A DNA stretch of 55,545 bases. It comes from RGIG4079 sp045596365. Lineage in GTDB: Bacteria > Bacteroidota > Bacteroidia > Bacteroidales > Muribaculaceae. The position numbers were made by a program, and so were the translations under genes. The DNA is taken from contig JAZOCE010000005.1 in the NCBI GenBank assembly GCA_045596365.1, positions 1 through 55,545 on the forward strand, in the 5' to 3' direction. Below are positions 33,487 through 42,009 of this stretch, one piece after another. The notes beneath the pieces are model-generated. The model saw only the letters and a list, made by a program, of their open reading frames with translations. It made no database searches and was not told the DNA's origin. Each line of letters opens with the position of its first letter. The stretch's first letter is position 1.

Positions 33487-34971
33487 ATGATTAAAAACAA
33501 TCTATCTATATACAACTCTCTCTCGCGCACTAAAGAAATCTTCAAACCATTACACGAAGGTCGCGTGGGAATGTATGTGTGTGGTCCCACAGTTTATGGC
33601 GACGGACACCTCGGACATGCTCGTCCTGCAATCACTTTCGACATCCTTTATCGCTATCTCACTCACCTTGGATACAAAGTGAGATATGTGCGCAACATCA
33701 CAGATGTGGGACACCTCGAACATGATGCCGACGACGGAGAAGACAAAATTGCCAAAAAAGCTCGTCTTGAACAACTTGAGCCAATGGAAGTAGTTCAATT
33801 CTACCTCAACCGCTATCACAAAGCGATGGAAGAATTAAACGTATTGCCTCCATCTATCGAGCCTCATGCGTCAGGACACATCATTGAACAAATCGAGTAT
33901 ATCAAGAAAATTCTTGACAGCGGATATGCCTATATCAGCGAAGGCTCAGTGTATTTCGATGTCCCAAAATTCAACAAAGATTTCAACTACGGAAAACTTT
34001 CAGGTCGCAATATCGACGAATTGCTATCTACAACTCGCGCTCTTGATGGACAACAAGAGAAACGCAATCCTGCCGACTTTGCACTATGGAAGAAGGCTGC
34101 ACCAGAACACATCATGCACTGGCCCTCTCCTTGGAGCGAAGGATTCCCCGGATGGCATCTTGAATGTTCGACTATGGGAGAAAAATACCTCGGAGAGAAA
34201 TTTGATATTCATGGCGGAGGTATGGACCTCATGTTCCCCCACCACGAGTGTGAAATTGCTCAATCGGTAGCTCATAACGGACATGAAACAGTCCACTACT
34301 GGATGCACAACAACATGATTACCATCAATGGGCAAAAGATGGGTAAATCGCTCGGCAATTTCATCACTCTTGACGAATTTTTCACAGGCTCACATAAGCT
34401 GTTGACTCAAGCCTATTCGCCAATGACCATCCGTTTTTTCATTCTTCAAGCTCAATATCGTAGCACTCTTGATTTCAGCAACGAAGCTTTGCAAGCAGCA
34501 GAGAAAGCTTTGCAACGCATGCTTGATGGGTGGAAACGCTTGCAAGAGCTAAAAGCATCTGACTCATCTACAATCGATGTATCAGGATTTGAGGCAAAAT
34601 GCTACGAAGCTCTTGATGACGACTTGAATACCTCGATTGTTATCTCTCACTTGTTTGAAGCATGTCGCTTGATTAATCAAGTTAACGACGGCAATGCCAC
34701 CGCTACGGCTCAAGATATCGAAACATTGAAACAGTTATTTAATACATTCCTTGTTGACATTCTTGGCATACGCACCGAAATTGTTACAGGAACAGGTGCC
34801 GGCGATGTTCTTCGCCCATTTGAGGATGCTGTTGATCTTTTGTTACAAATACGCTCCGAAGCAAAAACGAAAAAAGATTGGGCAACAAGCGATCTCATCC
34901 GCAATCGTCTTGCCGAAATAGGATTTAATGTAAAAGATACCAAAGACGGATTTGAATGGTCTTTAAAATAA
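33487..34971 (+). CDS. cysS: cysteinyl-tRNA synthetase
   Basis: 494 residues. Catalytic motif YGDGHLGHARP (HIGH equivalent, about 42), zinc-site pieces including GWHLECS and HHECEIAQS, and INGQKMGKSLGNFI (KMSKS equivalent, about 283). The C-terminal helical domain ends in DTKDGFEWSL. It charges tRNA-Cys. The helicase gene begins 7 bp later. Confidence 0.97.
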   Translation: MIKNNLSIYNSLSRTKEIFKPLHEGRVGMYVCGPTVYGDGHLGHARPAITFDILYRYLTHLGYKVRYVRNITDVGHLEHDADDGEDKIAKKARLEQLEPMEVVQFYLNRYHKAMEELNVLPPSIEPHASGHIIEQIEYIKKILDSGYAYISEGSVYFDVPKFNKDFNYGKLSGRNIDELLSTTRALDGQQEKRNPADFALWKKAAPEHIMHWPSPWSEGFPGWHLECSTMGEKYLGEKFDIHGGGMDLMFPHHECEIAQSVAHNGHETVHYWMHNNMITINGQKMGKSLGNFITLDEFFTGSHKLLTQAYSPMTIRFFILQAQYRSTLDFSNEALQAAEKALQRMLDGWKRLQELKASDSSTIDVSGFEAKCYEALDDDLNTSIVISHLFEACRLINQVNDGNATATAQDIETLKQLFNTFLVDILGIRTEIVTGTGAGDVLRPFEDAVDLLLQIRSEAKTKKDWATSDLIRNRLAEIGFNVKDTKDGFEWSLK

Positions 34972-34978
34972 GGAACTG

Positions 34979-36394
34979 ATGGACGCAAGGGAATTGGCAA
35001 CACGCATAATGCTCAATTTGCCATATGATCCAAACGATCAACAGGTACAATTGATAGCTGCCCTTGCCCGATTTTGTGTCTCTTCAGCCGATGACAATCC
35101 TGTCTTTCTGCTTAACGGATATGCCGGTACGGGAAAAACTTCCCTTACCGGCTCTCTTGTAAAAACCCTTGGCGAAATAGGCGTTACATCAGTCTTATTA
35201 GCTCCTACCGGAAGGGCTGCAAAAGTATTTGCCGCCTTTGCTCGACACACAGCCTACACCATACACCGCAAAATCTACAAAGCCCCCGATATTGGCGACA
35301 CATCAGGGATATTCGGAGGTGTTACTGAAAATAAGCACAAATACACTGTGTTTATTGTTGATGAAGCATCAATGATTGGTGCCGCAAGTGGGAATGAATA
35401 TGGAGGAAATCTACTTGAAGACCTTATCCACTATGTCTATTCAGGGCACAAATGCCGACTTATACTTCTTGGCGATACAGCACAGTTACCGCCGGTGGGC
35501 TGCGAAGAAAGCCCGGCAATGAATGTAAATATATTACGGTCCTATGGACTGCGAACAACACGTGTTACACTCACAGAGACAGTGCGCCAAACTGCCGACT
35601 CCGGAATTCTTTACAATGCCACGATCCTACGTAAAGCGATGAAGGTAGAACCTCTTCCCTCACCCATTCTGTTCATTTCTCGATTTGAAGATGTGAAGAC
35701 CATTTCAGGCGAACTGCTTGCCGAGTCCATTAGCGATTCCTATGATAGCGACGGCATTGACGCGACAATCCTCATCACTCGTTCCAACAAACGTGCCGTA
35801 CAGTTCAATCACGCTATCCGCACAAACATCCTTTATAAAGAGGAGGAATTGACACGCGATGAATTGCTTCTTGTTGCCAAAAACAATTATCATTGGAGCG
35901 CAAAAGTTAAAGGGCTTGACTTCATTGCCAACGGTGATATTGCCATAGTAACGCGAGTATATGGCTCGGAACGAAAATATGGGTTTCGGTTTGCCGATGT
36001 TACTTTACTATTCCCCGACCATGAGATTGAAATAGATTGCAAAATACTTCTTGACACTCTCACTTCAGAATCTCCGGCACTTGAGCCTCAACGTCTCAAC
36101 GAGCTATATCACAAGTGCATCTCCGACCCTGAGCTGTTCCCTCCTGAAGCGACCATGTCGGCACGCATCAGAGCATTGCGCACCAACGCCTATTTCAATG
36201 CCCTACAAGTTAAATATGCCTACGCCGTAACCTGCCACAAAGCACAAGGCGGACAATGGCGCAACGTTTATGTCGATATGGGTTACATTCCCCTCGAAGC
36301 ACAAGGGCTTGACTTCTACCGATGGCTATACACAGCTACCACTCGTGCCACCCACCGACTTTATTACATCAACCCCGGCATCAAAATAAAATAA
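34979..36394 (+). CDS. RecD/Dda-like superfamily 1B helicase
   Basis: 471 residues. Walker A GYAGTGKTSL (about 48), motif Ia LAPTGRAAKVFA, Walker B FIVDEASMI (about 125), motif III LLGDTAQLPPVG, and a UvrD-C2 end AVTCHKAQGGQWRNVYVDM plus YTATTRATHRLYYI. It is a DNA helicase of the small RecD2/Dda type without RecBCD partners nearby. It probably acts in replication or repair. Confidence 0.88.
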   Translation: MDARELATRIMLNLPYDPNDQQVQLIAALARFCVSSADDNPVFLLNGYAGTGKTSLTGSLVKTLGEIGVTSVLLAPTGRAAKVFAAFARHTAYTIHRKIYKAPDIGDTSGIFGGVTENKHKYTVFIVDEASMIGAASGNEYGGNLLEDLIHYVYSGHKCRLILLGDTAQLPPVGCEESPAMNVNILRSYGLRTTRVTLTETVRQTADSGILYNATILRKAMKVEPLPSPILFISRFEDVKTISGELLAESISDSYDSDGIDATILITRSNKRAVQFNHAIRTNILYKEEELTRDELLLVAKNNYHWSAKVKGLDFIANGDIAIVTRVYGSERKYGFRFADVTLLFPDHEIEIDCKILLDTLTSESPALEPQRLNELYHKCISDPELFPPEATMSARIRALRTNAYFNALQVKYAYAVTCHKAQGGQWRNVYVDMGYIPLEAQGLDFYRWLYTATTRATHRLYYINPGIKIK

Positions 36395-36415
36395 ATTCCT
36401 ATCTTTGTAATTGTT

Positions 36416-36955
36416 ATGAATGTTGTAATTTATTGTTCGTCAAAGGAAAACATTTCTCCGGAATATAAAACCACCGCTGCCTCAATCGGGCAATGGATAG
36501 GTTCTCACAACGCTACTCTCGTCTATGGTGGCATCGACTTGGGACTGATGAAAATCGCCGCTACCGAAACTCGCAATGCCGGCGGACGGGCTATTGGCAT
36601 CGTTCCCATCGACCGCAAAGCGATGGAATATCCCCACAACGACGAGAGCATATATGTTGCGGACCTCAGCGAGCGCCAAGCACGTCTCATCGAGCTTGGC
36701 GATGTATTCATAGTTCTCCCCGGCGGATATGGCACACTCGACGAATGGATGTCAACACTTGCGACATTGGCATTTACTAACGACACAAGAAAAACAATCA
36801 TTGTTGTTAATCAAAATCGACTATTTGACAGTACCATTGCCCAGCTGCACACAATGATAGACTGCAACCTCATGCACCCATCATGTATGCAAAGAATGAA
36901 AATCGTTACATCGGCCAACGAATGTTGCGAAATCCTACAATCTCTCATCTCATAA
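36416..36955 (+). CDS. LOG-family protein (TIGR00730-type)
   Basis: 179 residues. LPGGYGTLDEWMSTL (about 100) is the PGGxGTxxE motif of cytokinin-riboside-monophosphate phosphoribohydrolase-like proteins; YGGIDLGLMKIAA is the earlier glycine motif. It may hydrolyse nucleoside monophosphates to base and ribose-5-phosphate. Older annotations call such proteins lysine decarboxylases, for which there is no support. 14 bp separate it from the next gene. Confidence 0.85.
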   Translation: MNVVIYCSSKENISPEYKTTAASIGQWIGSHNATLVYGGIDLGLMKIAATETRNAGGRAIGIVPIDRKAMEYPHNDESIYVADLSERQARLIELGDVFIVLPGGYGTLDEWMSTLATLAFTNDTRKTIIVVNQNRLFDSTIAQLHTMIDCNLMHPSCMQRMKIVTSANECCEILQSLIS

Positions 36956-36969
36956 AACACCCCTTTACA

Positions 36970-37533
36970 ATGAAAAAAAGTTTCATCTACACCTGCACAG
37001 GCGATGCCGGAACAACGTCCCTCGTTGGGGGAAAACGCGTCAAAAAGAATGATTGTCGCATCGAATCATACGGCTCTATTGATGAGCTTAATTCCGTTCT
37101 CGGACTACTTGCTGCGATGCCCGACATCACTACCGAACATCGCTCACTGCTCACATTCATTCAAAACAAGCTATTCAACATAGGAGCTTATCTCGCAACC
37201 GACAACCCCAATAACGATACAATTCCGGCTCGTGGATTATCAACCGATGACATCACTCGCATTGAGCAAGCAATCGACCAAATTGATGCTGCACTACCAC
37301 CACTCAACAATTTTGTTCTGCCCGGAGGTACTCAATCGGCAGCAATAGCTCACATGTGTCGCACATCGTGCCGACGTGCCGAACGTCGCATCATCGACCT
37401 TGCCGACACTGCCTATGTTGATTCCACTATATTGAAATTCATCAACCGATTGAGCGACTTTTTATTTGTTTTTGCACGTTTTTGCAATATAAATAACAAT
37501 ACCAATGAAATATTTTGGAATAAAAATTGTTAG
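36970..37533 (+). CDS. PduO-type cob(I)alamin adenosyltransferase
   Basis: 187 residues from the ATG at 36970; longer upstream frames overlap the LOG gene. The N-terminal ATP-binding motif IYTCTGDAGTTSLVGGKRVKKNDCRIESYGSIDELNS and the later MCRTSCRRAER are diagnostic. It makes adenosylcobalamin from ATP and reduced cobalamin. No cobalamin riboswitch is visible upstream. Confidence 0.93.
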   Translation: MKKSFIYTCTGDAGTTSLVGGKRVKKNDCRIESYGSIDELNSVLGLLAAMPDITTEHRSLLTFIQNKLFNIGAYLATDNPNNDTIPARGLSTDDITRIEQAIDQIDAALPPLNNFVLPGGTQSAAIAHMCRTSCRRAERRIIDLADTAYVDSTILKFINRLSDFLFVFARFCNINNNTNEIFWNKNC

Positions 37534-37556
37534 TATAGGGAAATTAACTACTTTTG
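37527..37556 (+). promoter_or_regulatory. promoter of the DUF2795-like gene
   Basis: TTG (37527-37529, at the end of the preceding gene), 19 bp, TACTTTTG (37549-37556): exact -7 match. Confidence 0.7.
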
Positions 37557-37608
37557 CGGAAAATTTCAGTAAACATAATTAAGTACTATTCTAAATATTT
37601 ATATCACT

Positions 37609-37830
37609 ATGTATTGGACTTTGGAATTAGCATCAAAACTCGAAGACGCACCATGGCCTGCAACCAAAGAAGAACTCATTGACTATGCAATGCGTTCAGG
37701 AGCGCCGCTCGAAGTAATTGAAAACCTTCAAGAAATGGAAGACGAAGGCGACATCTACGAATGTATCGAAGACATCTGGCCCGACTATCCATCAAAAGAA
37801 GACTTCTTCTTTAACGAAGACGAGTATTAA
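37609..37830 (+). CDS. DUF2795-family small acidic protein
   Basis: 73 residues. YWTLELASKLEDAPWPATKEELIDYAMRSGAPLEVIENLQEM is the DUF2795 pattern, followed by an acidic tail (EDFFFNEDEY). Unknown function; common in Bacteroidetes as a short highly expressed gene. It has its own promoter and terminator. Confidence 0.85.
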   Translation: MYWTLELASKLEDAPWPATKEELIDYAMRSGAPLEVIENLQEMEDEGDIYECIEDIWPDYPSKEDFFFNEDEY

Positions 37831-37864
37831 TTGAGTATAACAGTATAACTCATTAAAAATCAAT

Positions 37865-37907
37865 AAAGGAGACAGAATGAAATATTTTTGTCTCCTTTGC
37901 GTTTTTG
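37865..37907 (+). terminator. terminator after the DUF2795-like gene
   Basis: AAAGGAGACA (37865-37874) pairs with TGTCTCCTTT (37889-37898), followed by GCGTTTTTG. Confidence 0.85.
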
Positions 37908-37974
37908 TTCATCACTATATAATCTAACAATTCTATTTTTCTCCTGATTCCATAGTTAACGCCCCTAATAAAAC

Positions 37975-38003
37975 TTGTAGTCATACATAATTTTGTATCT
38001 TTG
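37975..38003 (+). promoter_or_regulatory. promoter of the NAD(P)-binding protein gene, nearly leaderless
   Basis: TTG (37975-37977), 18 bp, TATCTTTG (37996-38003), an exact -7 match. The start codon is at 38009, only 5 bp after the -7 element, so the transcript would have almost no leader. Confidence 0.65.
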
Positions 38004-38008
38004 TCTTT

Positions 38009-38926
38009 ATGAAACAAATTCTTGCACTGACAGGAGCGACAGGGAGGAAGTCGGGAGGTGAGTTTGCCAGGCTTGTCTCTGAAAACATCGAGACTATACA
38101 GGCGATGTTTCCCGATGGCATTAGGGCGTTGGTGCGACCAACTGCCGACACCGCTACGCTTCAATCACTCATCCCTTCTATCGAGATTTGTCGCGGAGAC
38201 TGCTCCGATGTGGAGTTTCTGAAAGAGAGCCTAAAAGATGTCGATACTCTCGTTCACATTGCCGGCATCCATTTTTCGCGTGAGGTGGTCGATGCAGCTG
38301 CACATTGCGGTGTGCGCCGACTCATCATGATACACACCACCGGCATATACTCGTGCTATAAAGCCGCCGGAGAAGGATATCGGCAAATTGATGATTATGT
38401 ATATGCGATATGTCGCGAGAATAATATCTTTCTGACCATTTGCCGACCAACTATGATATATGGCAATATCCACGATGGCAACATCATCACGTTTATAAGA
38501 ATGGTTGACCGACTGCCATTGATGCCTGTCGTGAATGGCGCCCGATATGCCTTGCAACCGGTGCATTACACCGACCTTGCCCTTGCCTATCTCGCAATCT
38601 TGCTAAATGAAACAACGACAGCCAACAAGGACTATATTCTATCGGGACATAGTCCCATCATGCTGCGCGACATGCTCTCGCTCATCGGGGAAAAGCTTGG
38701 CAAGCGAGTGCGTTTCATCAACTGCCCGTTCCCCATTGCCTATGCCGGAGCATGGATGGTGTATTGCTTGACATTTGGGAAGAAAGATTTTCGGGAAAAG
38801 GTGCAACGCTTGTGCGAGCCACGCACCTATCCCCACGACGACGCTCGCCGAGACTTCAGCTACTCGCCCACCCCATTTGAGACCGGCATCACCCCCGAAA
38901 TCCACCAATACCTCGCCTCAAAATAA
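38009..38926 (+). CDS. NAD(P)-binding protein, extended SDR family
   Basis: 305 residues. The N-terminal LALTGATGRKSGGEFA is a Rossmann glycine motif, followed by GDCSDVEFLKESLKDVDTLVHIAGIH, the usual second half of the fold. The active-site Tyr-Lys pair of classical SDRs is not clear (YSCYKAAGEGYRQIDDY may serve). It resembles NAD-dependent epimerase/dehydratases; the substrate is unknown. The ATG at 38009 is forced by the glycine motif at residues 9-16. Confidence 0.75.
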   Translation: MKQILALTGATGRKSGGEFARLVSENIETIQAMFPDGIRALVRPTADTATLQSLIPSIEICRGDCSDVEFLKESLKDVDTLVHIAGIHFSREVVDAAAHCGVRRLIMIHTTGIYSCYKAAGEGYRQIDDYVYAICRENNIFLTICRPTMIYGNIHDGNIITFIRMVDRLPLMPVVNGARYALQPVHYTDLALAYLAILLNETTTANKDYILSGHSPIMLRDMLSLIGEKLGKRVRFINCPFPIAYAGAWMVYCLTFGKKDFREKVQRLCEPRTYPHDDARRDFSYSPTPFETGITPEIHQYLASK

Positions 38927-38929
38927 CGA

Positions 38930-38945
38930 TTGTACAAATTGTACA
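38930..38945. promoter_or_regulatory. dyad TTGTACAAATTGTACA, possible operator
   Basis: TGTACAA-A-TTGTACA is a perfect 7-1-7 palindrome just before a possible -7 element TATTTTTG (38969-38976). A further half site TTGTACA occurs at about 39080-39086. Both lie upstream of the beta-barrel gene at 39141, so a repressor or activator site is plausible. Confidence 0.45.
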
Positions 38946-39140
38946 GCGGCTATTTCAACACGATTAACTATTTTTGTGCAAATCCGTTAACTATTATTGA
39001 TATGCAACAGAGGGACATTTCATAAATCATTTCAAAATGCCTTTATACTCTGGCTAATATTGAAAATATATTATACATTTTGTACACAACAAAAATCATG
39101 TCATTGCGTTTATGTTTCATAATCATCCCTATTATTACAC

Positions 39141-40040
39141 ATGAAACTGAAAATCGCTGTTTTTCTCTCTTGGCTTGTTGCAGTTCTTCCGGCATCGGCT
39201 CAAATGAAAGCAAGCCTCAGCTATGACTATCTGTCGACAAGTACATTGAATGACCGATATGGCAATACCTATGGCAATGGTAATCTTTCTCTCTTTTCAG
39301 GACGTTACAATCTACCCCTTTCATTCAAAATGAATGAAAAACGACAACCTACAATGTGGAATGCTACGCTTAACATGAAATATGGCATCCTTGACAACGA
39401 TGATGAAGCTCGTTTCTACAATCCCGACAAGATTATCAATAGCGGTGTTACTTTTTCTCACATACGCCCTATAAATAACCGATGGTTTATGATCGCTTCA
39501 CTCGGAGCCGGAATATATGCCCCTCACGATTATATCAGGCTCAATAGTATTTTGGCAAATGGCGGTTTGGTATTTGTCTATACTATGCGAAATTATTTAA
39601 AAATAGGATTTGGAGGTGGATTAACAACCTCGTTTGGTGCACCGATAGTGATGCCCATGGTCTATGTCAGTTGGGAACGTAAAGGGAAATATCAATTTAA
39701 CATTGATTTTATGGGACGATTGAAGGTGTCGGCATCAACATTTATAAACCCCAATTTGAAACTTGAACTCGTCGGGTTGGAAATGGATGGAATTTCGGCA
39801 GTAATGAAAATCAATGGCAAATCCAAAATATACTCTTCAACGATGTTGAAATCCTACCTTGGCGCAACCTATCAAATAGATAAACACTTGGGGATATCGG
39901 TTAGTGCCGGTGTCGACTGGCGTCGCACCGCCAACTTACGAGACCGAAAGATTAATGAACTTTTTGATTTCAGAGACAAAACCGACCGCTATTTTGGAAC
40001 TTCATTCCGCTCTACAGCCTCTTTCCACTACACATTCTGA
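39141..40040 (+). CDS. outer-membrane beta-barrel protein, unknown function
   Basis: 299 residues. Signal peptide (MKLKIAVFLSWLVAVLPASAQ), then alternating hydrophobic/polar strands rich in Tyr and Gly and a terminal Phe (STASFHYTF), as in proteins folded by the BAM machinery. Segments such as YNLPLSFKMNEKRQPTMWNA and GLGAGIYAPHDY-like text suggest the DUF6268-type barrels of Bacteroidetes, but this is not secure. Ends 43 bp before the terminator of tRNA-Asn, which points the other way. Confidence 0.7.
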   Translation: MKLKIAVFLSWLVAVLPASAQMKASLSYDYLSTSTLNDRYGNTYGNGNLSLFSGRYNLPLSFKMNEKRQPTMWNATLNMKYGILDNDDEARFYNPDKIINSGVTFSHIRPINNRWFMIASLGAGIYAPHDYIRLNSILANGGLVFVYTMRNYLKIGFGGGLTTSFGAPIVMPMVYVSWERKGKYQFNIDFMGRLKVSASTFINPNLKLELVGLEMDGISAVMKINGKSKIYSSTMLKSYLGATYQIDKHLGISVSAGVDWRRTANLRDRKINELFDFRDKTDRYFGTSFRSTASFHYTF

Positions 40041-40043
40041 TCT

Positions 40044-40081
40044 AAAAAACAAAAGCGAGACACTTTGAAGTATCTCGCTTT
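40044..40081 (-). terminator. terminator of tRNA-Asn copy 1
   Basis: On the minus strand AAAGCGAGATAC, loop, GTGTCTCGCTTTT followed by GTTTTTT. A related hairpin ends copy 2 at 48053-48090. Confidence 0.85.
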
Positions 40082-40082
40082 G

Positions 40083-40156
40083 CGCTTCAGGATGGGCTTG
40101 AACCAACGACCCCCTGATTAACAGTCAGGTGCTCTAACCAACTGAGCTACTGAAGC
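40083..40156 (-). tRNA. tRNA-Asn (anticodon GTT), copy 1
   Basis: 74 nt with complete cloverleaf; acceptor GCTTCAG/CTGAAGC; anticodon loop CTGTTAA gives GTT. No encoded CCA. The whole unit (promoter, tRNA, terminator) is repeated in reverse at 47894-48090. Confidence 0.97.
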
Positions 40157-40335
40157 AGGTTGTGCTATCCTTTTCGGGAATTGCGTTGCAAAATTAGTCG
40201 CAATTTTTGAATTATGCAACTGATTTGCAAAAAATATTACCTAAATAGGCGTTTTTAATGCTTTTTTGATGTTTTTTATCGGGTAGTTATTACAATAAAT
40301 GCGTACCTTAGCTAAATAAAACTTATTTGAACTAT

Positions 40336-42009
40336 ATGAAATCACAAAATAGCCTTAGAAAATTCATTTTTCTTGTTCTTATAACACTTGTTGGTAGCAC
40401 GTTTATCGCTTCGTCAAAGAACGACAAGGCTGCCATCACTCGCAATCTTGACATCTTCAACTCGGTATATAAAGAGCTACAAGTGTTTTATGTTGACTCT
40501 ATTGATGCCGAAAAGTCAATAAATACAGCTATCAATGCCATGCTCAATGACATTGACCCTTACACTGAATATATCCCTGCCAAGGAGCAAGATGCGTTCA
40601 AGACAATGACAACCGGCGAATATGGAGGCATTGGCTCTTACATCATGGAGCGCAATGGTAAGGTATATATTTCAGAGCCATACGATGGCTCTCCTGCTCA
40701 ACGTGCAGGACTTAAAGCTGGCGACTTGATTGTGAAGATAGACAACGATACTACTCTTGGTTGGAAGAGTTCAAAAGTGAGCGAACGCCTGAAAGGCCAG
40801 GCTGGAACTCCACTGACTGTCGTTGTGCAACGCCCCTATGTTGAGGATTCAATTATCACAATCAACATCATGCGCGAGAAAATCCAAGTGCCATCAGTCC
40901 CATATTACGCTGTCGTTAAGGATAATATCGGATACATCTATCTCACCTCGTTTACCGACAAGTCGGCCAAAGAGGTGCGCGATGCATTAGTTGAGCTCAA
41001 AAAAGACCCACGAGTAAAATCAATCATTCTTGACTTGCGTAGTAATGGTGGCGGATTGCTTGAGAGCGCTGTTAAAATCGTTGGACTATTCGTACCCAAG
41101 AACACTGAGGTGCTTCGCACCAAAGGGAAGGGACACTTGAATGAAAAGGTGTATAAAACTACATCGTCGCCCATCGACACCGAAATTCCTCTTGCAGTGT
41201 TTATTGATGGTGGCTCAGCGTCAAGTTCGGAAATTGTAGCAGGAGCATTGCAAGACCTTGACCGCGCAGTGATTATAGGCTCACGCTCGTTTGGCAAAGG
41301 GCTCGTTCAAAGCACTCGCCAATTACCCTATGACGGATTGTTGAAAGTCACTATCGCCAAATATTACATCCCAAGCGGACGCCTCATTCAAGCTATCGAC
41401 TACTCTCACCGCAATCCCGATGGCTCGGTGGCTCGCATTCCCGACAGTCTCACCAACGTATTCAAAACTGCTCACGGTCGCGAGGTGCGCGATGGCGGTG
41501 GTATCACTCCCGACATAAAAGTCACATATCCCACTGCTAATCGATTGACCTACAATATTGTTCGCGATAACTGGGCTTTTGACTATGCCACACGATTTGC
41601 AGCAACAACACCCACTATCGCATCGGCTCATGATTTTGTTATTACTGACTCTATTTTCAACGATTTCAAGGAATTTATCGACCCTGATAAATTCCAATAT
41701 GACAAAGTGTGCGAAACAATGCTCTCTGACCTCAAAGAAACGGCAAAAATTGAGGGATATGCCAACGACAGCATCAATGCTCAATTTGAAATCTTGGAAA
41801 AGATGTTGAAGCATAATCTTAACCGAGATCTCGACAATAACCGCAAAGAGATAAGCGAACTCCTCGCTAACGAAATAATAAAACGCTATTATTACCAAAA
41901 AGGGCAGATAATAGAAAGCCTTAAGAGTGATATTGCCCTCGACAGTGCTGCGGTTATTTTTAATGACCTCAACGCCTACCGCAAAATCCTTTCTCCAATT
42001 AAAAAATAA
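40336..42009 (+). CDS. S41-family C-terminal processing protease
   Basis: 557 residues from the ATG at 40336 (a TTG three codons upstream is less likely). N-terminal membrane anchor or signal (about 8-28), PDZ domain (GGIGSYIMERNGKVYISEPYDGSPAQRAGLKAGD, about 95-170), and S41 domain with the catalytic Ser in FIDGGSASSSEIVAGAL and the Lys in GSRSFGKGLVQ. It cleaves periplasmic proteins near their C-termini. The stop TAA overlaps the mfd start (TAATG). Confidence 0.93.
   Translation: MKSQNSLRKFIFLVLITLVGSTFIASSKNDKAAITRNLDIFNSVYKELQVFYVDSIDAEKSINTAINAMLNDIDPYTEYIPAKEQDAFKTMTTGEYGGIGSYIMERNGKVYISEPYDGSPAQRAGLKAGDLIVKIDNDTTLGWKSSKVSERLKGQAGTPLTVVVQRPYVEDSIITINIMREKIQVPSVPYYAVVKDNIGYIYLTSFTDKSAKEVRDALVELKKDPRVKSIILDLRSNGGGLLESAVKIVGLFVPKNTEVLRTKGKGHLNEKVYKTTSSPIDTEIPLAVFIDGGSASSSEIVAGALQDLDRAVIIGSRSFGKGLVQSTRQLPYDGLLKVTIAKYYIPSGRLIQAIDYSHRNPDGSVARIPDSLTNVFKTAHGREVRDGGGITPDIKVTYPTANRLTYNIVRDNWAFDYATRFAATTPTIASAHDFVITDSIFNDFKEFIDPDKFQYDKVCETMLSDLKETAKIEGYANDSINAQFEILEKMLKHNLNRDLDNNRKEISELLANEIIKRYYYQKGQIIESLKSDIALDSAAVIFNDLNAYRKILSPIKK

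Larger units (their letters stand above)
40044..40239 (-). repeat. inverted duplication of a tRNA-Asn unit, arm 1
   Basis: This arm and 47894-48090 are about 90% identical over about 190 bp and face opposite ways. The identity includes the promoter (TTG-N20-TAATTTTG; here 40189-40219), the complete tRNA and the terminator. It bounds a segment of about 7.7 kb. Confidence 0.9.

Noticed and set aside
36523..36801. Frames within the LOG gene on either strand
   Set aside because: Shadows of the LOG coding frame, which has the PGGYGTLDEW motif.
40327..40335. TTG start three codons before the S41 protease ATG
   Set aside because: The ATG at 40336 gives a normal signal-anchor start; TTG starts are rare.
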